Source: Corynebacterium suranareeae (GTDB lineage: Bacteria; Actinomycetota; Actinomycetes; Mycobacteriales; Mycobacteriaceae). Taken from it: 64,000 nt of DNA. Positions within the stretch are counted from its first letter, which is position 1. Every line of letters begins with the position of its first letter. Positions 1 to 12,360 of the stretch are shown here, piece after piece. Made by a program: the position numbers and the translations under genes. Under the pieces are notes generated by a model. That model had not been told where the DNA came from and made no database searches. It saw only the letters and a list, made by a program, of their open reading frames with translations. The stretch lies in contig NZ_AP017369.1 of the NCBI RefSeq assembly GCF_002355155.1, positions 558,001-622,000 on the forward strand. Reading direction: 5' to 3'.

Positions 1-381
1 TAGGGCGGTGCGGGCGCGGTGGACTGCGGCGCTATCAAGCGAAAGGCTGGATCGGCGCTTTGCTGAAGCGGCCAGGATGCGTGGGGAACACAGCAGCGTC
101 ATCCAGCGGACATCTTCGGCGGCGAGAATTTGGTGGGTGCCGCGTTGTGTCCAGCTGCGGATGAGCAGTGATTTTTCTAATGCCGTGGCGGCGTCGGCGT
201 TTTCCGCGCGGGTGTCTAACGCGACGAGTGCCGAACCGCGTTGTTGGGCCTGGCTGGCGAGCATGTGTTTTGCCACGTCGACGGCATTGCCCTCGGGCTT
301 AAAATTCAACGCCACAGACGGGGCAAGCAGCTGCGAAATGAGGCGTAGGGCGCGGACGCGTTCTAGAGAAAGTGCAGGCAT
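1..381 (-). CDS. Winged-helix AlkZ-like protein (HTH_42 family), partial
   Basis: The gene starts at the ATG complementary to 379-381 and leaves the window at its 3' side, so only the first 127 residues are visible. They contain the pattern RSWTQRGTHQILAAEDVRWM at about residues 88-107, typical of the HTH_42 (DUF1006) family of winged-helix proteins that includes the AlkZ-like DNA glycosylases. Members bind DNA and some unhook crosslinked or alkylated bases; whether this copy is an enzyme cannot be judged because the active-site part is outside. It is divergent from the DUF445 gene, with about 70 bases between them. Identification rests on remembered family motifs only. Confidence 0.6.
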   Translation of the reverse strand, partial: MPALSLERVRALRLISQLLAPSVALNFKPEGNAVDVAKHMLASQAQQRGSALVALDTRAENADAATALEKSLLIRSWTQRGTHQILAAEDVRWMTLLCSPRILAASAKRRSSLSLDSAAVHRARTAL

Positions 382-452
382 AACCCCTAAAATACCCTGA
401 TCTTCCCCCGTCTCCTGCCCCCGTGTCCACCCCTGCGTACATAATAGGACGC

Positions 453-1757
453 ATGGGAAAACATGAGGTTGCTCAGCAGACGGTTCCGGGTCCTTCGCCG
501 GAAATGGAAGCGCAGCGGCGTAAAGAGTTACGCAAGCACAAGGCCATTGCCACTGGCCTGTTGATTTTTGCTGCCGCTGTGTATTTTCTGTGCCGTTTTG
601 TGGAGACTCGTCCGGGCGAAACCGCAGCGTGGGTAGGTTTTGTGCGTGCTGCGGCAGAGGCCGGAATGATCGGTGGTTTGGCGGACTGGTTCGCGGTCAC
701 TGCATTATTCCGCCATCCGTTGTGGCTGCCCATCCCGCACACCGCGATTATCCCGCGCAAAAAAGACCAACTAGGTGAGGCACTTAGCGGGTTCGTGGGG
801 GATAACTTCCTAAACGCCCAGCTTATTACGGAAAAAGTATCGCAGGCGCAGATCCCAGAGCGCGCCGGGGAGTGGCTTGCGCAGCCGGAAAATGGTGAGA
901 AAGTTTCGCGCGAAGTCGGCAAATTGACCGCCAATATTGTGCGCGCCATCGATCCGGCAGATGCTGAAGCGGTGATCAAATCCGCGGTGATCGATAAGCT
1001 TGCGGAACCCACCTGGGGTCCGCCAGCTGGGCGTTTGCTGGAGCAGCTGCTGGCAGAAGGCAAGGCCGAACCGGTTGTCCAGGAACTCGCGCAGTGGCTG
1101 CACAAAAAGGCGCTGGGTTCCGAGCCTCTGATTGATCGCCTGCTCAACGAACGCCGTCCGATTTGGGCGCCGAAGTTCACCGCGCAGCTGGTCAGTGGCA
1201 AAGTCTATGATGAGGTCATCAAATTCACCGAAGCCGTCGCTGCCGATCCCAACCACGAAGCCCGCAAATCGCTGCGCCGATTCCTCAACAAATTGGCGCA
1301 AGACCTGCAGCATGACCCAGACATGATCGTCAAAGTCGAGGAAATCAAACGCGACATCATGGGCTCCGGCGCCATCGCGCAAGCCGCGCCGACCATCTGG
1401 GCATCCGCCTCCGAGTCGCTCATCGAATCGGCCACCGACGAGTCATCAATTCTGCGCCGCAAAATCGCCGAAGCAGCTACCAGCTGGGGTCAAAGATTGC
1501 TTGTCGACGACTCCCTCCGGCAATCACTCGATACCCGGATTACCGGCGCCGCCGCTTTCCTCGCCGACAATTATGCCCCCGAAGTCACCGGCATCATCTC
1601 CGAAACCATTGAACGCTGGGACGCAGAAGAAGCTTCGGAGAAAATCGAACTCATGGTGGGCAAAGACCTCCAATACATCCGCCTTAATGGCACAATTGTA
1701 GGTGCATTAGCAGGACTGGCCATTTACACTATTTCCCATATACTCTTCGGAGCCTAA
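453..1757 (+). CDS. DUF445 family membrane protein
   Basis: Encodes 434 residues with one hydrophobic segment near the N terminus (KAIATGLLIFAAAVYFLCRF), the conserved GMIGGLADWFAVTALFRHPL stretch that marks DUF445 (YjiN-like) proteins, a long helical soluble middle, and a C-terminal membrane segment ending at LFGA. The family's function is unknown; it is probably an inner-membrane protein with a large cytoplasmic or extracytoplasmic helical domain. The frame is open from a GTG at 423, but that region holds a -10-like sequence (tacataat, about 439-446), so the ATG at 453 is the better start and the mRNA may have almost no leader. It is followed after 15 bases by the next gene and probably heads a three-gene operon. 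Confidence 0.8.
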   Translation: MGKHEVAQQTVPGPSPEMEAQRRKELRKHKAIATGLLIFAAAVYFLCRFVETRPGETAAWVGFVRAAAEAGMIGGLADWFAVTALFRHPLWLPIPHTAIIPRKKDQLGEALSGFVGDNFLNAQLITEKVSQAQIPERAGEWLAQPENGEKVSREVGKLTANIVRAIDPADAEAVIKSAVIDKLAEPTWGPPAGRLLEQLLAEGKAEPVVQELAQWLHKKALGSEPLIDRLLNERRPIWAPKFTAQLVSGKVYDEVIKFTEAVAADPNHEARKSLRRFLNKLAQDLQHDPDMIVKVEEIKRDIMGSGAIAQAAPTIWASASESLIESATDESSILRRKIAEAATSWGQRLLVDDSLRQSLDTRITGAAAFLADNYAPEVTGIISETIERWDAEEASEKIELMVGKDLQYIRLNGTIVGALAGLAIYTISHILFGA

Positions 1758-1772
1758 CTAGGAGTAACCATC

Positions 1773-2195
1773 ATGTCCGATGCAAAAGACGATTCCATCC
1801 TGTCCAAGTGGAGCAACGCAGCCTCCGAACTCGGCGATGCCGTCAGTGGAGTAGCCAAGAAGGTCCGTGAAGAACTCTCCGAGAAGGAAACCTTCAGCAA
1901 GCTTAAAACCGAAGCCACCGAAGCTGTCGACCAAGCAAAGTCCGGATCCTACGTTGATGCAGGTAAAGAATTCGCTCGTGATGCCGGGTCCATCCTCAAA
2001 GATGTGGCCAACACAGTAAAAGGTGCCGTCAGCGATTCCGATAAAGACGACGTGAAATCCGCCTTCGGCGACGCCGTGGAAGCTTCCCGCGATAAATTTG
2101 ATGACACCCTAGATAAGCGCAAAGCAAAGAAGGATTCCCCAGAACCAGGCGATGACGATATCATCGATGGAGAAGTAATTCCTCCGCAGAATTAA
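1773..2195 (+). CDS. Small hydrophilic helical protein, unknown function
   Basis: A 140-residue protein with a good ribosome site (aggag, 1760-1764). It has no signal peptide or membrane segment. It is rich in Ala, Lys, Asp and Glu, is predicted to be mostly amphipathic helix (for example SELGDAVSGVAKKVREELSE), and ends in a Lys-rich then acidic tail (RKAKKDSPEPGDDD). It sits directly before the DUF2516 gene. In M. tuberculosis the same position is held by hbhA, whose product is also helical with a Lys-rich tail. That is a positional resemblance only; I see no clear sequence match. No function is assigned. Confidence 0.75.
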   Translation: MSDAKDDSILSKWSNAASELGDAVSGVAKKVREELSEKETFSKLKTEATEAVDQAKSGSYVDAGKEFARDAGSILKDVANTVKGAVSDSDKDDVKSAFGDAVEASRDKFDDTLDKRKAKKDSPEPGDDDIIDGEVIPPQN

Positions 2196-2213
2196 GGAAG
2201 TCGGTTTCACCCC

Positions 2214-2519
2214 ATGGACATCTCCCTGCTCAACATATTGACCACCTACACCATTTGGGCAATTTTCGGCATCATCGGCATCTGCGGCTTCATTGGCGCT
2301 TTCTTGGCAGCCACCACCAGAGAAGATGCATTTGAGGTTGCTGATCGCCAAAAGAAAATGGTGTGGGTAGCAATCCTTATCGCATCCGGATTTGTCCTCA
2401 CCGTGCTAGGCCCAACGATTCCGATCCTCCCATGGGTTGCCATCATCATGATCGGCCTTTATTGGTTTGATGTTCGCCCGCAAATCAAGAGCATCCTTGA
2501 AGGTGCCGGCGGCTGGTAA
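2214..2519 (+). CDS. DUF2516 family small membrane protein
   Basis: Encodes 101 residues with three hydrophobic segments (about residues 10-32, 50-65 and 68-83) separated by a short charged loop (EDAFEVADRQKK). The size and the ATREDAFxxADRQKK loop fit DUF2516, an actinobacterial family of unknown function. It lies 18 bases after the helical protein gene and is closed by a strong terminator, so it is probably the last gene of the operon beginning at 453. The same family lies upstream of deoC in mycobacteria, which supports the assignment. Confidence 0.8.
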   Translation: MDISLLNILTTYTIWAIFGIIGICGFIGAFLAATTREDAFEVADRQKKMVWVAILIASGFVLTVLGPTIPILPWVAIIMIGLYWFDVRPQIKSILEGAGGW

Positions 2520-2527
2520 ATAAATTC

Positions 2528-2556
2528 TCCCTCACTGTTAAAGTGGGGGATTTTTT
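2528..2556 (+). terminator. Rho-independent terminator
   Basis: A 9-bp stem (tccctcact pairing with agtggggga, one G-T pair) with a 5-base loop is followed directly by six T. It lies 8 bases after the DUF2516 stop codon and ends that operon. Confidence 0.9.
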
Positions 2557-2614
2557 CATGCCTAAAAGTGCTTTGTGAGCTAACTCATTGATGTCATCTA
2601 ACGCTCATAATTTC

Positions 2615-2660
2615 ACTCGGTGCAATATTGCACTCGGTGTAAGTTTGCACTAGGTTTACT
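2615..2660 (+). promoter_or_regulatory. Probable TetR operator and promoter
   Basis: Contains the perfect 14-bp palindrome gtgcaatattgcac (2620-2633), flanked by direct repeats actcggtg (2615-2622 and 2633-2640), and a third related half (ttgcactaggttt, 2645-2657). The repeated TTGCACT(c/a)GGT units run up to the GTG start at 2664. A promoter-proximal palindrome just before a tetR gene is the usual layout of an autoregulated exporter operon; the binding itself is inferred. Confidence 0.6.
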
Positions 2661-2663
2661 TCA

Positions 2664-6570
<3,907 letters not shown>

Positions 6571-6574
6571 AAAA

Positions 6575-6630
6575 CCTCCCTACACGAAACGCGACCTCCC
6601 GAAAGGGAGGTCGCGTTTCGTGTAGGGAGG
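6575..6630. terminator. Very long perfect hairpin, shared terminator
   Basis: Two 26-base arms (6575-6600 and 6605-6630) are exact inverted copies around a GAAA loop. On the minus strand the stem is followed by six T, so it terminates purU. On the plus strand it ends the exporter operon, though without a clear T run. It lies between convergent genes. Confidence 0.93.
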
Positions 6631-6650
6631 CGTCGAAAAGCAAAAAGCCT

Positions 6651-7565
6651 TTAATCAAAAACCACCGTGCGATTACCGTAAACCAACACCCGATCCTCCA
6701 AGTGGAAACGCAAACCACGCGCCAACACCTGCTTCTCCGCATCACGACCCAGCCGCTGCATCTCCGTCGGCGTATCCTTATGCGTCACACGAATAACATC
6801 CTGCTCAATAATTGGACCATCATCCAAATCCGGCGTCGCATAATGACACGTCGCACCAATCAACTTCACACCACGGCTATACGCCTGATGATACGGACGC
6901 GCACCCATAAACGACGGCAAGAAACTGTGATGAATATTCAACACACGACCAGCCCACATCTCACACAAATCCGGCGGCAAAATCTGCATAAAACGAGCCA
7001 ACACAATCGCATCCGGCTCATAACCATTCACAATCTCCGCGACCTGATCAAACGCCTTCCGCTTACCAACCGCATCCTTAGGAAACGGCACATGGAAAAA
7101 CGGAACATTATGATTCTCCGCAATATAACGCAAGTTCTCATGGTTACCCACAACCGCAACAACTTCCATCGGATAATCATTCTCCGCCACACGACCAAGA
7201 AGATCATGCAGGCAGTGCCCCTCCTTAGACACCAACAACACAGCCTTCTTCACCTGCGCAGTATCCGTAAACTTCCACTTAGCCCTCGGACCGAACTCCT
7301 CCGCAACCGGAGCGAACTCCTCCCTCAACTGCTCAATGGAAGCATCAATCGACTCCGCGCGAATCGCCTGACGAGTGAAAAACCAATTCGAATCAGGATC
7401 CGTGAAATACCCCGCCTCAGTAATCCAACCCCCACGCTCCGCAAGGAACGACGACAACTTCGCCACAATTCCAGTGGAGTCAGGACAACCAAAAGTAAGC
7501 ACAAACTGACGCTCTTCAGGCGCTGTGCTCGGACGATTACGAACTTCAGGAGAACTCGGAGTCAT
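6651..7565 (-). CDS. purU: Formyltetrahydrofolate deformylase PurU
   Basis: Hydrolyses 10-formyltetrahydrofolate to formate and tetrahydrofolate, balancing one-carbon pools and supplying formate for purine synthesis. The 304-residue protein has an N-terminal ACT domain (FVLTFGCPDSTGIVAKLSSF, about residues 18-37 onward) and a C-terminal formyl-transferase fold with the catalytic Asn-His-Asp pattern: NIHHSFLPSF, then GATCHYATPDLDDGPIIEQD. The frame continues upstream to 7667, but the ATG at 7565 is preferred: a TAGAAT box lies 7 bases before it (leaderless start), and the protein then begins at the expected place for the family. It is divergent from deoC and convergent with the exporter operon. 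Confidence 0.95.
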   Translation of the reverse strand: MTPSSPEVRNRPSTAPEERQFVLTFGCPDSTGIVAKLSSFLAERGGWITEAGYFTDPDSNWFFTRQAIRAESIDASIEQLREEFAPVAEEFGPRAKWKFTDTAQVKKAVLLVSKEGHCLHDLLGRVAENDYPMEVVAVVGNHENLRYIAENHNVPFFHVPFPKDAVGKRKAFDQVAEIVNGYEPDAIVLARFMQILPPDLCEMWAGRVLNIHHSFLPSFMGARPYHQAYSRGVKLIGATCHYATPDLDDGPIIEQDVIRVTHKDTPTEMQRLGRDAEKQVLARGLRFHLEDRVLVYGNRTVVFD

Positions 7566-7572
7566 TTCACGA

Positions 7573-7578
7573 ATTCTA
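7573..7578 (-). promoter_or_regulatory. -10 box of purU
   Basis: TAGAAT on the minus strand, ending 7 bases before the A of the purU ATG. This spacing predicts transcription starting at or beside the start codon, as is common in corynebacteria. Confidence 0.6.
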
Positions 7579-7614
7579 CCTTGGAAAAAAACAATGTCTA
7601 AGTAGGGTATGGGT

Positions 7615-8307
7615 ATGACAAATTCCCATGCAGATTCCCACGCGATTTCCCGTTCAGAGATGGCCAAAATCCTTGACTACACCCTCCTCGGCCCAGAGGT
7701 AACCAATACACAGCTCGCAGAGTTCATCGACTCCGCCATCGAACTGGGAGTAGGCACAATCTGCGTACCCAACAGCATGGTCAACCAAACAACAAAAGCC
7801 CAAGAAGCCGGAATAACAGTAGCCACCGTTGCTGGATTCCCACACGGAAAAACACCCGCATTAGTAAAAGCTGCCGAAGCTCGCCTTGCAGTTCAATCCG
7901 GAGCCTCTGAAGTAGATGTTGTTTTAGATATCGCAGCAGTGAAAGAAGGAGACGCCAACCGGTTACTGCAAGAAATTGTGGCCATTAGGGAAGCTGTTCC
8001 GCACCCAGTGGTGTTGAAATTCATTTTGGAAACAGCCGTTGTTAGTGATGAGGCTATTGTGACGGCAGTTAACGCACTTATTGCCGCGGGGGCGGACTTT
8101 GCTAAAACATCCACGGGATTCCATCCCGCCGGGGGAGCGACTGTGGAGGCAGTGAAGGTTATGGCGGGAGCTGCCCAGGGAAGGATTGGGATTAAAGCTG
8201 CCGGTGGGGTGAAAACTTGGGAAGATGCAGTAGCTTTTGTGGAGGCAGGGGCTACTCGGATTGGAACTTCTAACGCGGCTGGGATTTTGGAGGGTGGTTT
8301 GGAGTAG
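7615..8307 (+). CDS. deoC: Deoxyribose-phosphate aldolase DeoC
   Basis: Class I aldolase cleaving 2-deoxyribose-5-phosphate to glyceraldehyde-3-phosphate and acetaldehyde in deoxynucleoside breakdown. Visible motifs are [22 protein letters not shown], the Schiff-base lysine in FAKTSTGF, and the second active-site lysine region [14 protein letters not shown]. Two ATGs are available: 7609 and 7615. A TAGGGT box at 7603-7608 would place the transcription start at about 7615, so I chose the second (230 residues); the first adds two residues. The gene is divergent from purU with a very short shared promoter region. A copy of its last bases appears to recur at about 8652-8664. Confidence 0.95.
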   Translation: MTNSHADSHAISRSEMAKILDYTLLGPEVTNTQLAEFIDSAIELGVGTICVPNSMVNQTTKAQEAGITVATVAGFPHGKTPALVKAAEARLAVQSGASEVDVVLDIAAVKEGDANRLLQEIVAIREAVPHPVVLKFILETAVVSDEAIVTAVNALIAAGADFAKTSTGFHPAGGATVEAVKVMAGAAQGRIGIKAAGGVKTWEDAVAFVEAGATRIGTSNAAGILEGGLE

Positions 8308-8598
8308 AGGTGTGCCGAGGTGTGCCGAGGTGTGCCGATTCACCATTTTTCGGGGGTGGGGATGGGAAAATGGTGAATTGGCACGTTTTTTGGGGCTAGA
8401 AACGTGAGGATTTACCATCTTTTAGAGAGTGAGGTCGGAAAATGGTGAATCCTAACGCGACGCGTAATTCTTGCTCCAGGGTGCTGAAAAAGATGGGACT
8501 CTGTGTGCCGTTTTAAGGGGCGATCTCACGATGTTTGATACCTAGGGAACCTTTTGCGGGAAAAGGCAGTCTAACCAGAATATGAAGCCAGTGACTTT
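8308..8598. repeat. Type B double-hairpin repeat, copy 1
   Basis: Begins with gtgccgag units, then a hairpin with 18-base arms gtgccgattcaccatttt (8332-8349) and its near-perfect inverse (8367-8384), a linker (gcacgttttttggggctag), and a second hairpin (aggatttaccat near 8407, inverse ending 8453). It continues through gccgttttaagggg (8507-8520) and a leader ending agtctaaccagaatatg into the first codons of a gene. The same block recurs at 8660-8945. Confidence 0.9.
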
Positions 8599-8614
8599 CA
8601 CGGTGCTGTATTAA
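8582..8614 (+). pseudogene. Beheaded copy of the 8929 gene (10 codons left)
   Basis: The bases from 8582 repeat the start of the gene at 8929 (ATG AAG CCA GTG ACT T), together with its whole leader, then diverge and reach a stop after ten codons. This is what remains of an earlier or duplicated 5' end. It is too short to encode a functional protein. Confidence 0.7.
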
Positions 8615-8659
8615 AGTTGGGGCGAATGTTGGTGCGGTAAAGATAATGGCAGGGGATTG

Positions 8660-8945
8660 GAGTTGAGGCGTGCCGAGGTGTGCCGATTCACCATTTTTCA
8701 GGGGTGGGGACGGGAAAATGGTGAATTGGCACGTTTTTTGAGGCTAGAAACGTTAGGATTCACCATTTTTTAGAGGGTGCGTCGGAAAATGGTGAATCCT
8801 AACGCGCCACGCAATTCCTGCTCTGGGAAGTCAAAAAACTTGAGGCTCTGTGTGCCGTTTTAAGGGACGAACGGATGATGTTTGATACCTAGGGAACCTT
8901 TTGCGGGAAAAGGCAGTCTAACCAGAATATGAAGCCAGTAACTTA
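8660..8945. repeat. Type B double-hairpin repeat, copy 2
   Basis: Second copy of the 8308-8598 block, in the same orientation. First hairpin arms are at 8680-8697 and 8715-8732. The second hairpin is perfect over 15 bases (aggattcaccatttt at 8755-8769 and inverse at 8786-8800). It runs into the intact gene at 8929. The bases before it (ttggagttgagg) resemble the end of deoC plus the start of copy 1, so the duplicated unit seems to include the deoC tail. Confidence 0.9.
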
Positions 8946-9774
8946 TTCTGAAGTATCCAACGAAATGACCAGGCGACAGTTTCACAAGAAATATACAAGA
9001 GTTGTGGGTTCCATTTACATTGATAAAAATTATGTTGATGACCCAATAGCCGTGGTAGATGCCTTATTGAAGCGATTTCCCAATGGAGTTATTAGAGGAT
9101 TTGCGAGCTTACATTTGATGGGTTTCAAACTCTTAGACGAAGGTTGGGTGCCTGAAATTTCGATTCCTCTAGAAAGCAGCAATGTAGCAACGGTTATTGG
9201 GAAAACTGTAAGGCGGAAAACTCCAGATGCGTATTTGATTAAGGAAAGGAGGACAGTCGATGCCGTCCAAGCTGTTAAAGATGTCCTGGTCAAGTTGGAA
9301 TTTGAGCAACAAATTGCGTTACTCGACCATCTGGTGAGGCAAACCCCAAAGCTGTATCCAATTTTGGAAGAATCGAACGAATTCAAAGGCACACTGGAAT
9401 GGGTCAGCCACTTTTCGGAGTCCAGACCAGAATCCATTATGAGGGTACGGATTCGGCAGGCAGGGATTGTGGGGTTTGAACCGCAAATTGGTGTTTCAGT
9501 GGGAGGGCAGATGCGATTTGTTGACCTTGGAAACGCCGAACTACAGATAGGGCTGGAGTATTTAGGCGCAGTTCATTTTGATTCAGCAGAGAAGAGAGCT
9601 CAGGATAGTGATCGCCAGAATGATTTGAGATCAGTTGGATGGGTCTTAATAGAAGTGACCTGGCGGGATCTTAAAGATCACGCCAGGTGGTTGCACTTGG
9701 TAGAGAAGGTAAAGATGTTAGTTCGTGAGGCTGAGAAACTTAGAAACTCACGACTTCCGTTTAGGCCTTTGTGA
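8929..9774 (+). CDS. DUF559/Vsr-like nuclease-fold protein next to hairpin repeats
   Basis: A 281-residue protein paralogous to the one at 30803. The N-terminal third (VTYSEVSNEM..., VDDPIAVVDALLKRFPNGVI, RGFASLHLMGFKLLDEGWVP) resembles the DNA-binding or AbiEi-like part of actinobacterial DUF559 proteins. The C-terminal third carries the nuclease-like pattern: Glu168 in RPESIMRVR, Asp199 in RFVDLG, Glu210 and His216 in GLEYLGAVHF, Asp228 and Trp238 in DRQNDLRSVGW. This resembles the Vsr/PD-(D/E)XK fold, but activity is unproven. The start follows the leader agtctaaccagaatATG, suggesting leaderless transcription. The 3' end overlaps csoR by 14 bases, tail to tail. Some codons (tta, ata-like, aga) look less typical than those of neighbouring genes, hinting at transfer. 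Confidence 0.7.
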   Translation: MKPVTYSEVSNEMTRRQFHKKYTRVVGSIYIDKNYVDDPIAVVDALLKRFPNGVIRGFASLHLMGFKLLDEGWVPEISIPLESSNVATVIGKTVRRKTPDAYLIKERRTVDAVQAVKDVLVKLEFEQQIALLDHLVRQTPKLYPILEESNEFKGTLEWVSHFSESRPESIMRVRIRQAGIVGFEPQIGVSVGGQMRFVDLGNAELQIGLEYLGAVHFDSAEKRAQDSDRQNDLRSVGWVLIEVTWRDLKDHARWLHLVEKVKMLVREAEKLRNSRLPFRPL

Positions 9775-10045
9775 AGCGGGCGATGGCGTCGGAAACTTCT
9801 TTGAGTTTGGCGTCTAGTTCCTCGCCGCCGAGTTCTGCTGCTTCTTTGACACAGTGTGCCAGGTGGTCATCGAGGAGTCCGAAGGCGACGTTTTTTAGGG
9901 CAGAATTCACTGCGGAGATTTGGGTGAGGATGTCGATGCAGTATTGTTCCTCGTCGATCATGCGGTGGATGCCTCGGGTTTGGCCTTCGATTCTTTTGAG
10001 TCGGGCCAGGTAGCGTTGCTTTTCATCGATGTAGCCGTGAGACAT
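9761..10045 (-). CDS. csoR: Copper-sensing repressor CsoR
   Basis: A 94-residue all-helical repressor that releases DNA on binding Cu(I). The Cys-His-Cys ligand set is present: Cys36 (EQYCIDIL), and His61 and Cys65 (DDHLAHCV). The conserved N-terminal RLKRIEGQTRGIHRMI helix is also there. It starts at ATG with an aggagc ribosome site. It is the last gene of the copper block, 9 bases after the copper ATPase stop, so it is co-transcribed with the pump it controls. The operator is probably the palindrome at 12344-12360. Its 3' end overlaps the end of the convergent DUF559-like gene. Confidence 0.92.
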   Translation of the reverse strand: MSHGYIDEKQRYLARLKRIEGQTRGIHRMIDEEQYCIDILTQISAVNSALKNVAFGLLDDHLAHCVKEAAELGGEELDAKLKEVSDAIARFTKA

Positions 10046-10054
10046 TTTGTGCTC

Positions 10055-12301
10055 CTAGGAAGTTGTGAATCCTCGCAGTCGCAAGGAGTTTGTGACGACA
10101 AATACTGAGCTGAAGGCCATGGCGATGCCGGCGAGCATGGGGTTGAGGAGGCCTACGGCAGCTACTGGGATTAGTGCAACATTGTAGGCGAAGGCCCAGA
10201 AGAGGTTGCCTTTGATGGTGCCAAGGGTTTTGCGGGAGAGGCGGATGGCGTCGACGGCGGAGCGGAGGTCGTTGTTCATTAGGGTGATGTCGGAGGCTTC
10301 GATGGCTACGTCGGTGCCGGCTCCCATTGCTAGGCCAAGGTCGGCTTGGGCTAGGGCTGCGGCATCGTTGACGCCGTCGCCGACCATCGCTACGTTTTTG
10401 CCCTCGGCTTGGAGTTTTTCGATGTTGTGGACTTTTTCATCGGGGAGGACGTTGGCGATGACGGTGTCAATTCCCACTTCTGCCGCCACGGCTTTAGCTG
10501 CGCCTTCGTTGTCTCCGGTGAGCAGGATTGGGGTGAGGCCTAATCCTGTCAGGCCACGAATGGCTTCGGCGGAGGTGTCTTTGACGGTGTCGCGGACGGT
10601 GATGATTCCGGAATCTACGCCATCCACCGTGACGACCACTGGGGTGCCGCCGATTGCTTGGGCGTGTTGATAGGGGTGGAGGAGGGCGTCGATAAGCGTG
10701 CTTGAAGGCTTGCCGACGCGCACCTCGTGTCCGCTGACCACGCCAGTGACGCCCTGCCCGGCGGTATTTTTAAAGTTTGTGACCGCTTCGTGGTCGGTTG
10801 AATTGGCGATTGCTTGGGCGATGGGGTGTTCGGAGGCGGATTCGACGGCGGCGGCGAATTTCAGGATTTCGGTTTCGGTGTAGTTGATGGCGGTGACGTC
10901 GGTGACGGACATGACGCCGGTGGTGACGGTGCCGGTTTTATCAAGTACGATCGTGTCCACTTTCTTAGTGGATTCTAAGATTTCGGGGCCTTTGATGAGC
11001 AGGCCTAGTTGTGCGCCACGACCGGTTCCGACTAGTAGCGCGGTTGGGGTGGCGAGGCCGAGCGCGCAGGGGCAGGCGATGATGAGGACGGCGACCGCGG
11101 CAGTGAATGCGGGGGCGAGTCCGGCGTCGGTGAACACGACATGCGCGATCAAAGTTAGTACTGCAACGACGATGACAACGGGAACGAATACCTGTGAGAT
11201 TCGATCAACTAACCGCTGGACAGGAGCTTTTTTCGATTGCGCATCCGTGACCAATTTAGCCATTTGTGCAAGCGTTGTATCGGCGCCGATTCGGGTTACT
11301 TTCACCATGATTCGGCCGGATGTGTTCAGCGTTGCGCCGGTAACTTTGGAGCCTTTTGTGACTTCGACGGGGATGGATTCGCCGGTGAGCATGGACTCGT
11401 CGACGGCAGAAGAGCCCTCAATGACTTCGCCGTCGGTGGCGATTTTCTCGCCGGGGCGGGTGATAAAAACGTCTCCTAATTTAAGCTGACTCACAGGAAC
11501 GCGAACTTCCGCATTATCCCGGAGAACCACGGCATCCTTGGCTCCCATGTCCAAAAGTTTGCGCAACGCTTCGGAGGATTGGCCTTTTGCTTTGGTTTCA
11601 AACCAGCGTCCAAGCAGTAGGAATGTGATCACGACCGCGACGGTTTCGAGATAAATTTCATCCATCGTGGAGTTGGACGGCAGCAGGTGCATTTCCATTT
11701 TCATGCCCGGGTGCCCTGCGTTTCCTAAAAATAGCGCCCACAGTGACCATAAATATGCAGCCGAGGTTCCAAGTGAAACCAAGGTGTCCATGGTGAAGGA
11801 TCCGTGTTTGAGATTTGTCCACGTTGCTTTGTGGAATGGTGCGCCTCCCCAGAAGAAAACGGGGGTGACCAAAGTAAGTACAGCCCACTGCCAATTGTTA
11901 AATTGCAGCGCCGGAATCATGCTGAGCAACACGATCGGGACTGACAACAATCCTGAGACGATCACGCGGTGTTTAAGGTCGGCGGCCTCGAGGTCGCGGG
12001 CGGTGTCGATGCGGGATTGGCCTGCATCTCCGCCGGAATCTTCCTGCGTATCCTCCCCCGAATCCAAAGCCATCGTAAAAGCCCCATAACCTGCACCTTC
12101 GACAGTTTGAATCAGCTTTTCAGTATCAACTTTTGCTGGGTCGTAGCTGATCTGCGCGGATTCGGTTGCGTAGTTGACGGTTGCTTCAACGCCGTCGAGT
12201 TTGTTGAGTTTGCGCTCGACGCGGGCGGAGCAGGAGGTGCAGGTCATGCCGGTGACGCCGAGGTCAATGTCAACGAGATTCAGTGCGGATGGTTGAGCCA
12301 T
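10055..12301 (-). CDS. copA: Copper-exporting P-type ATPase
   Basis: A 748-residue P1B-type pump for Cu(I) efflux. All signatures are intact: one N-terminal metal-binding domain with GMTCTSCS (Cys21, Cys24), the CPC channel motif in [20 protein letters not shown], the phosphorylated Asp in [19 protein letters not shown], and [10 protein letters not shown]. The frame is open to 12340, but the ATG at 12301 has a ribosome site (ggag) and gives the usual short tail before the metal-binding domain. It is followed by csoR and preceded by the CsoR-type operator. Contrast this complete pump with the degenerate homologue at 61528. Confidence 0.95.
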   Translation of the reverse strand: MAQPSALNLVDIDLGVTGMTCTSCSARVERKLNKLDGVEATVNYATESAQISYDPAKVDTEKLIQTVEGAGYGAFTMALDSGEDTQEDSGGDAGQSRIDTARDLEAADLKHRVIVSGLLSVPIVLLSMIPALQFNNWQWAVLTLVTPVFFWGGAPFHKATWTNLKHGSFTMDTLVSLGTSAAYLWSLWALFLGNAGHPGMKMEMHLLPSNSTMDEIYLETVAVVITFLLLGRWFETKAKGQSSEALRKLLDMGAKDAVVLRDNAEVRVPVSQLKLGDVFITRPGEKIATDGEVIEGSSAVDESMLTGESIPVEVTKGSKVTGATLNTSGRIMVKVTRIGADTTLAQMAKLVTDAQSKKAPVQRLVDRISQVFVPVVIVVAVLTLIAHVVFTDAGLAPAFTAAVAVLIIACPCALGLATPTALLVGTGRGAQLGLLIKGPEILESTKKVDTIVLDKTGTVTTGVMSVTDVTAINYTETEILKFAAAVESASEHPIAQAIANSTDHEAVTNFKNTAGQGVTGVVSGHEVRVGKPSSTLIDALLHPYQHAQAIGGTPVVVTVDGVDSGIITVRDTVKDTSAEAIRGLTGLGLTPILLTGDNEGAAKAVAAEVGIDTVIANVLPDEKVHNIEKLQAEGKNVAMVGDGVNDAAALAQADLGLAMGAGTDVAIEASDITLMNNDLRSAVDAIRLSRKTLGTIKGNLFWAFAYNVALIPVAAVGLLNPMLAGIAMAFSSVFVVTNSLRLRGFTTS

Positions 12302-12317
12302 TGTGGATCGCTCCTTC

Positions 12318-12341
12318 GGTGGACTGTGTACACAGCCCACC
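12318..12341. promoter_or_regulatory. 24-bp palindrome before the copper ATPase
   Basis: A 24-base inverted repeat with one mismatched pair, whose core ctgtgtacacag (12324-12335) is perfect. It sits between the CsoR-type operator and the copper ATPase start codon. It may be a second regulator site or a leader hairpin; nothing in the sequence decides between these. Confidence 0.45.
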
Positions 12342-12343
12342 TT

Positions 12344-12360
12344 ATACCCCTAGGGGGTAT
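12344..12360. promoter_or_regulatory. CsoR-type copper operator
   Basis: atacccctagggggtat is a near-perfect palindrome of the ATACCCC...GGGGTAT kind bound by CsoR repressors in other bacteria. It lies just before the copper ATPase-csoR operon and touches the stop codon of the upstream membrane protein gene. Confidence 0.75.

Noticed and set aside
6702..7601. 299-codon open frame on the plus strand opposite purU
   Set aside because: Arg/His/Thr-rich shadow translation; purU on the other strand has full-length family motifs.
8308..8945. CRISPR-like array
   Set aside because: The repeats are paired inverted repeats in duplicated blocks, not regularly spaced direct repeats with unique spacers, and there are no cas genes.
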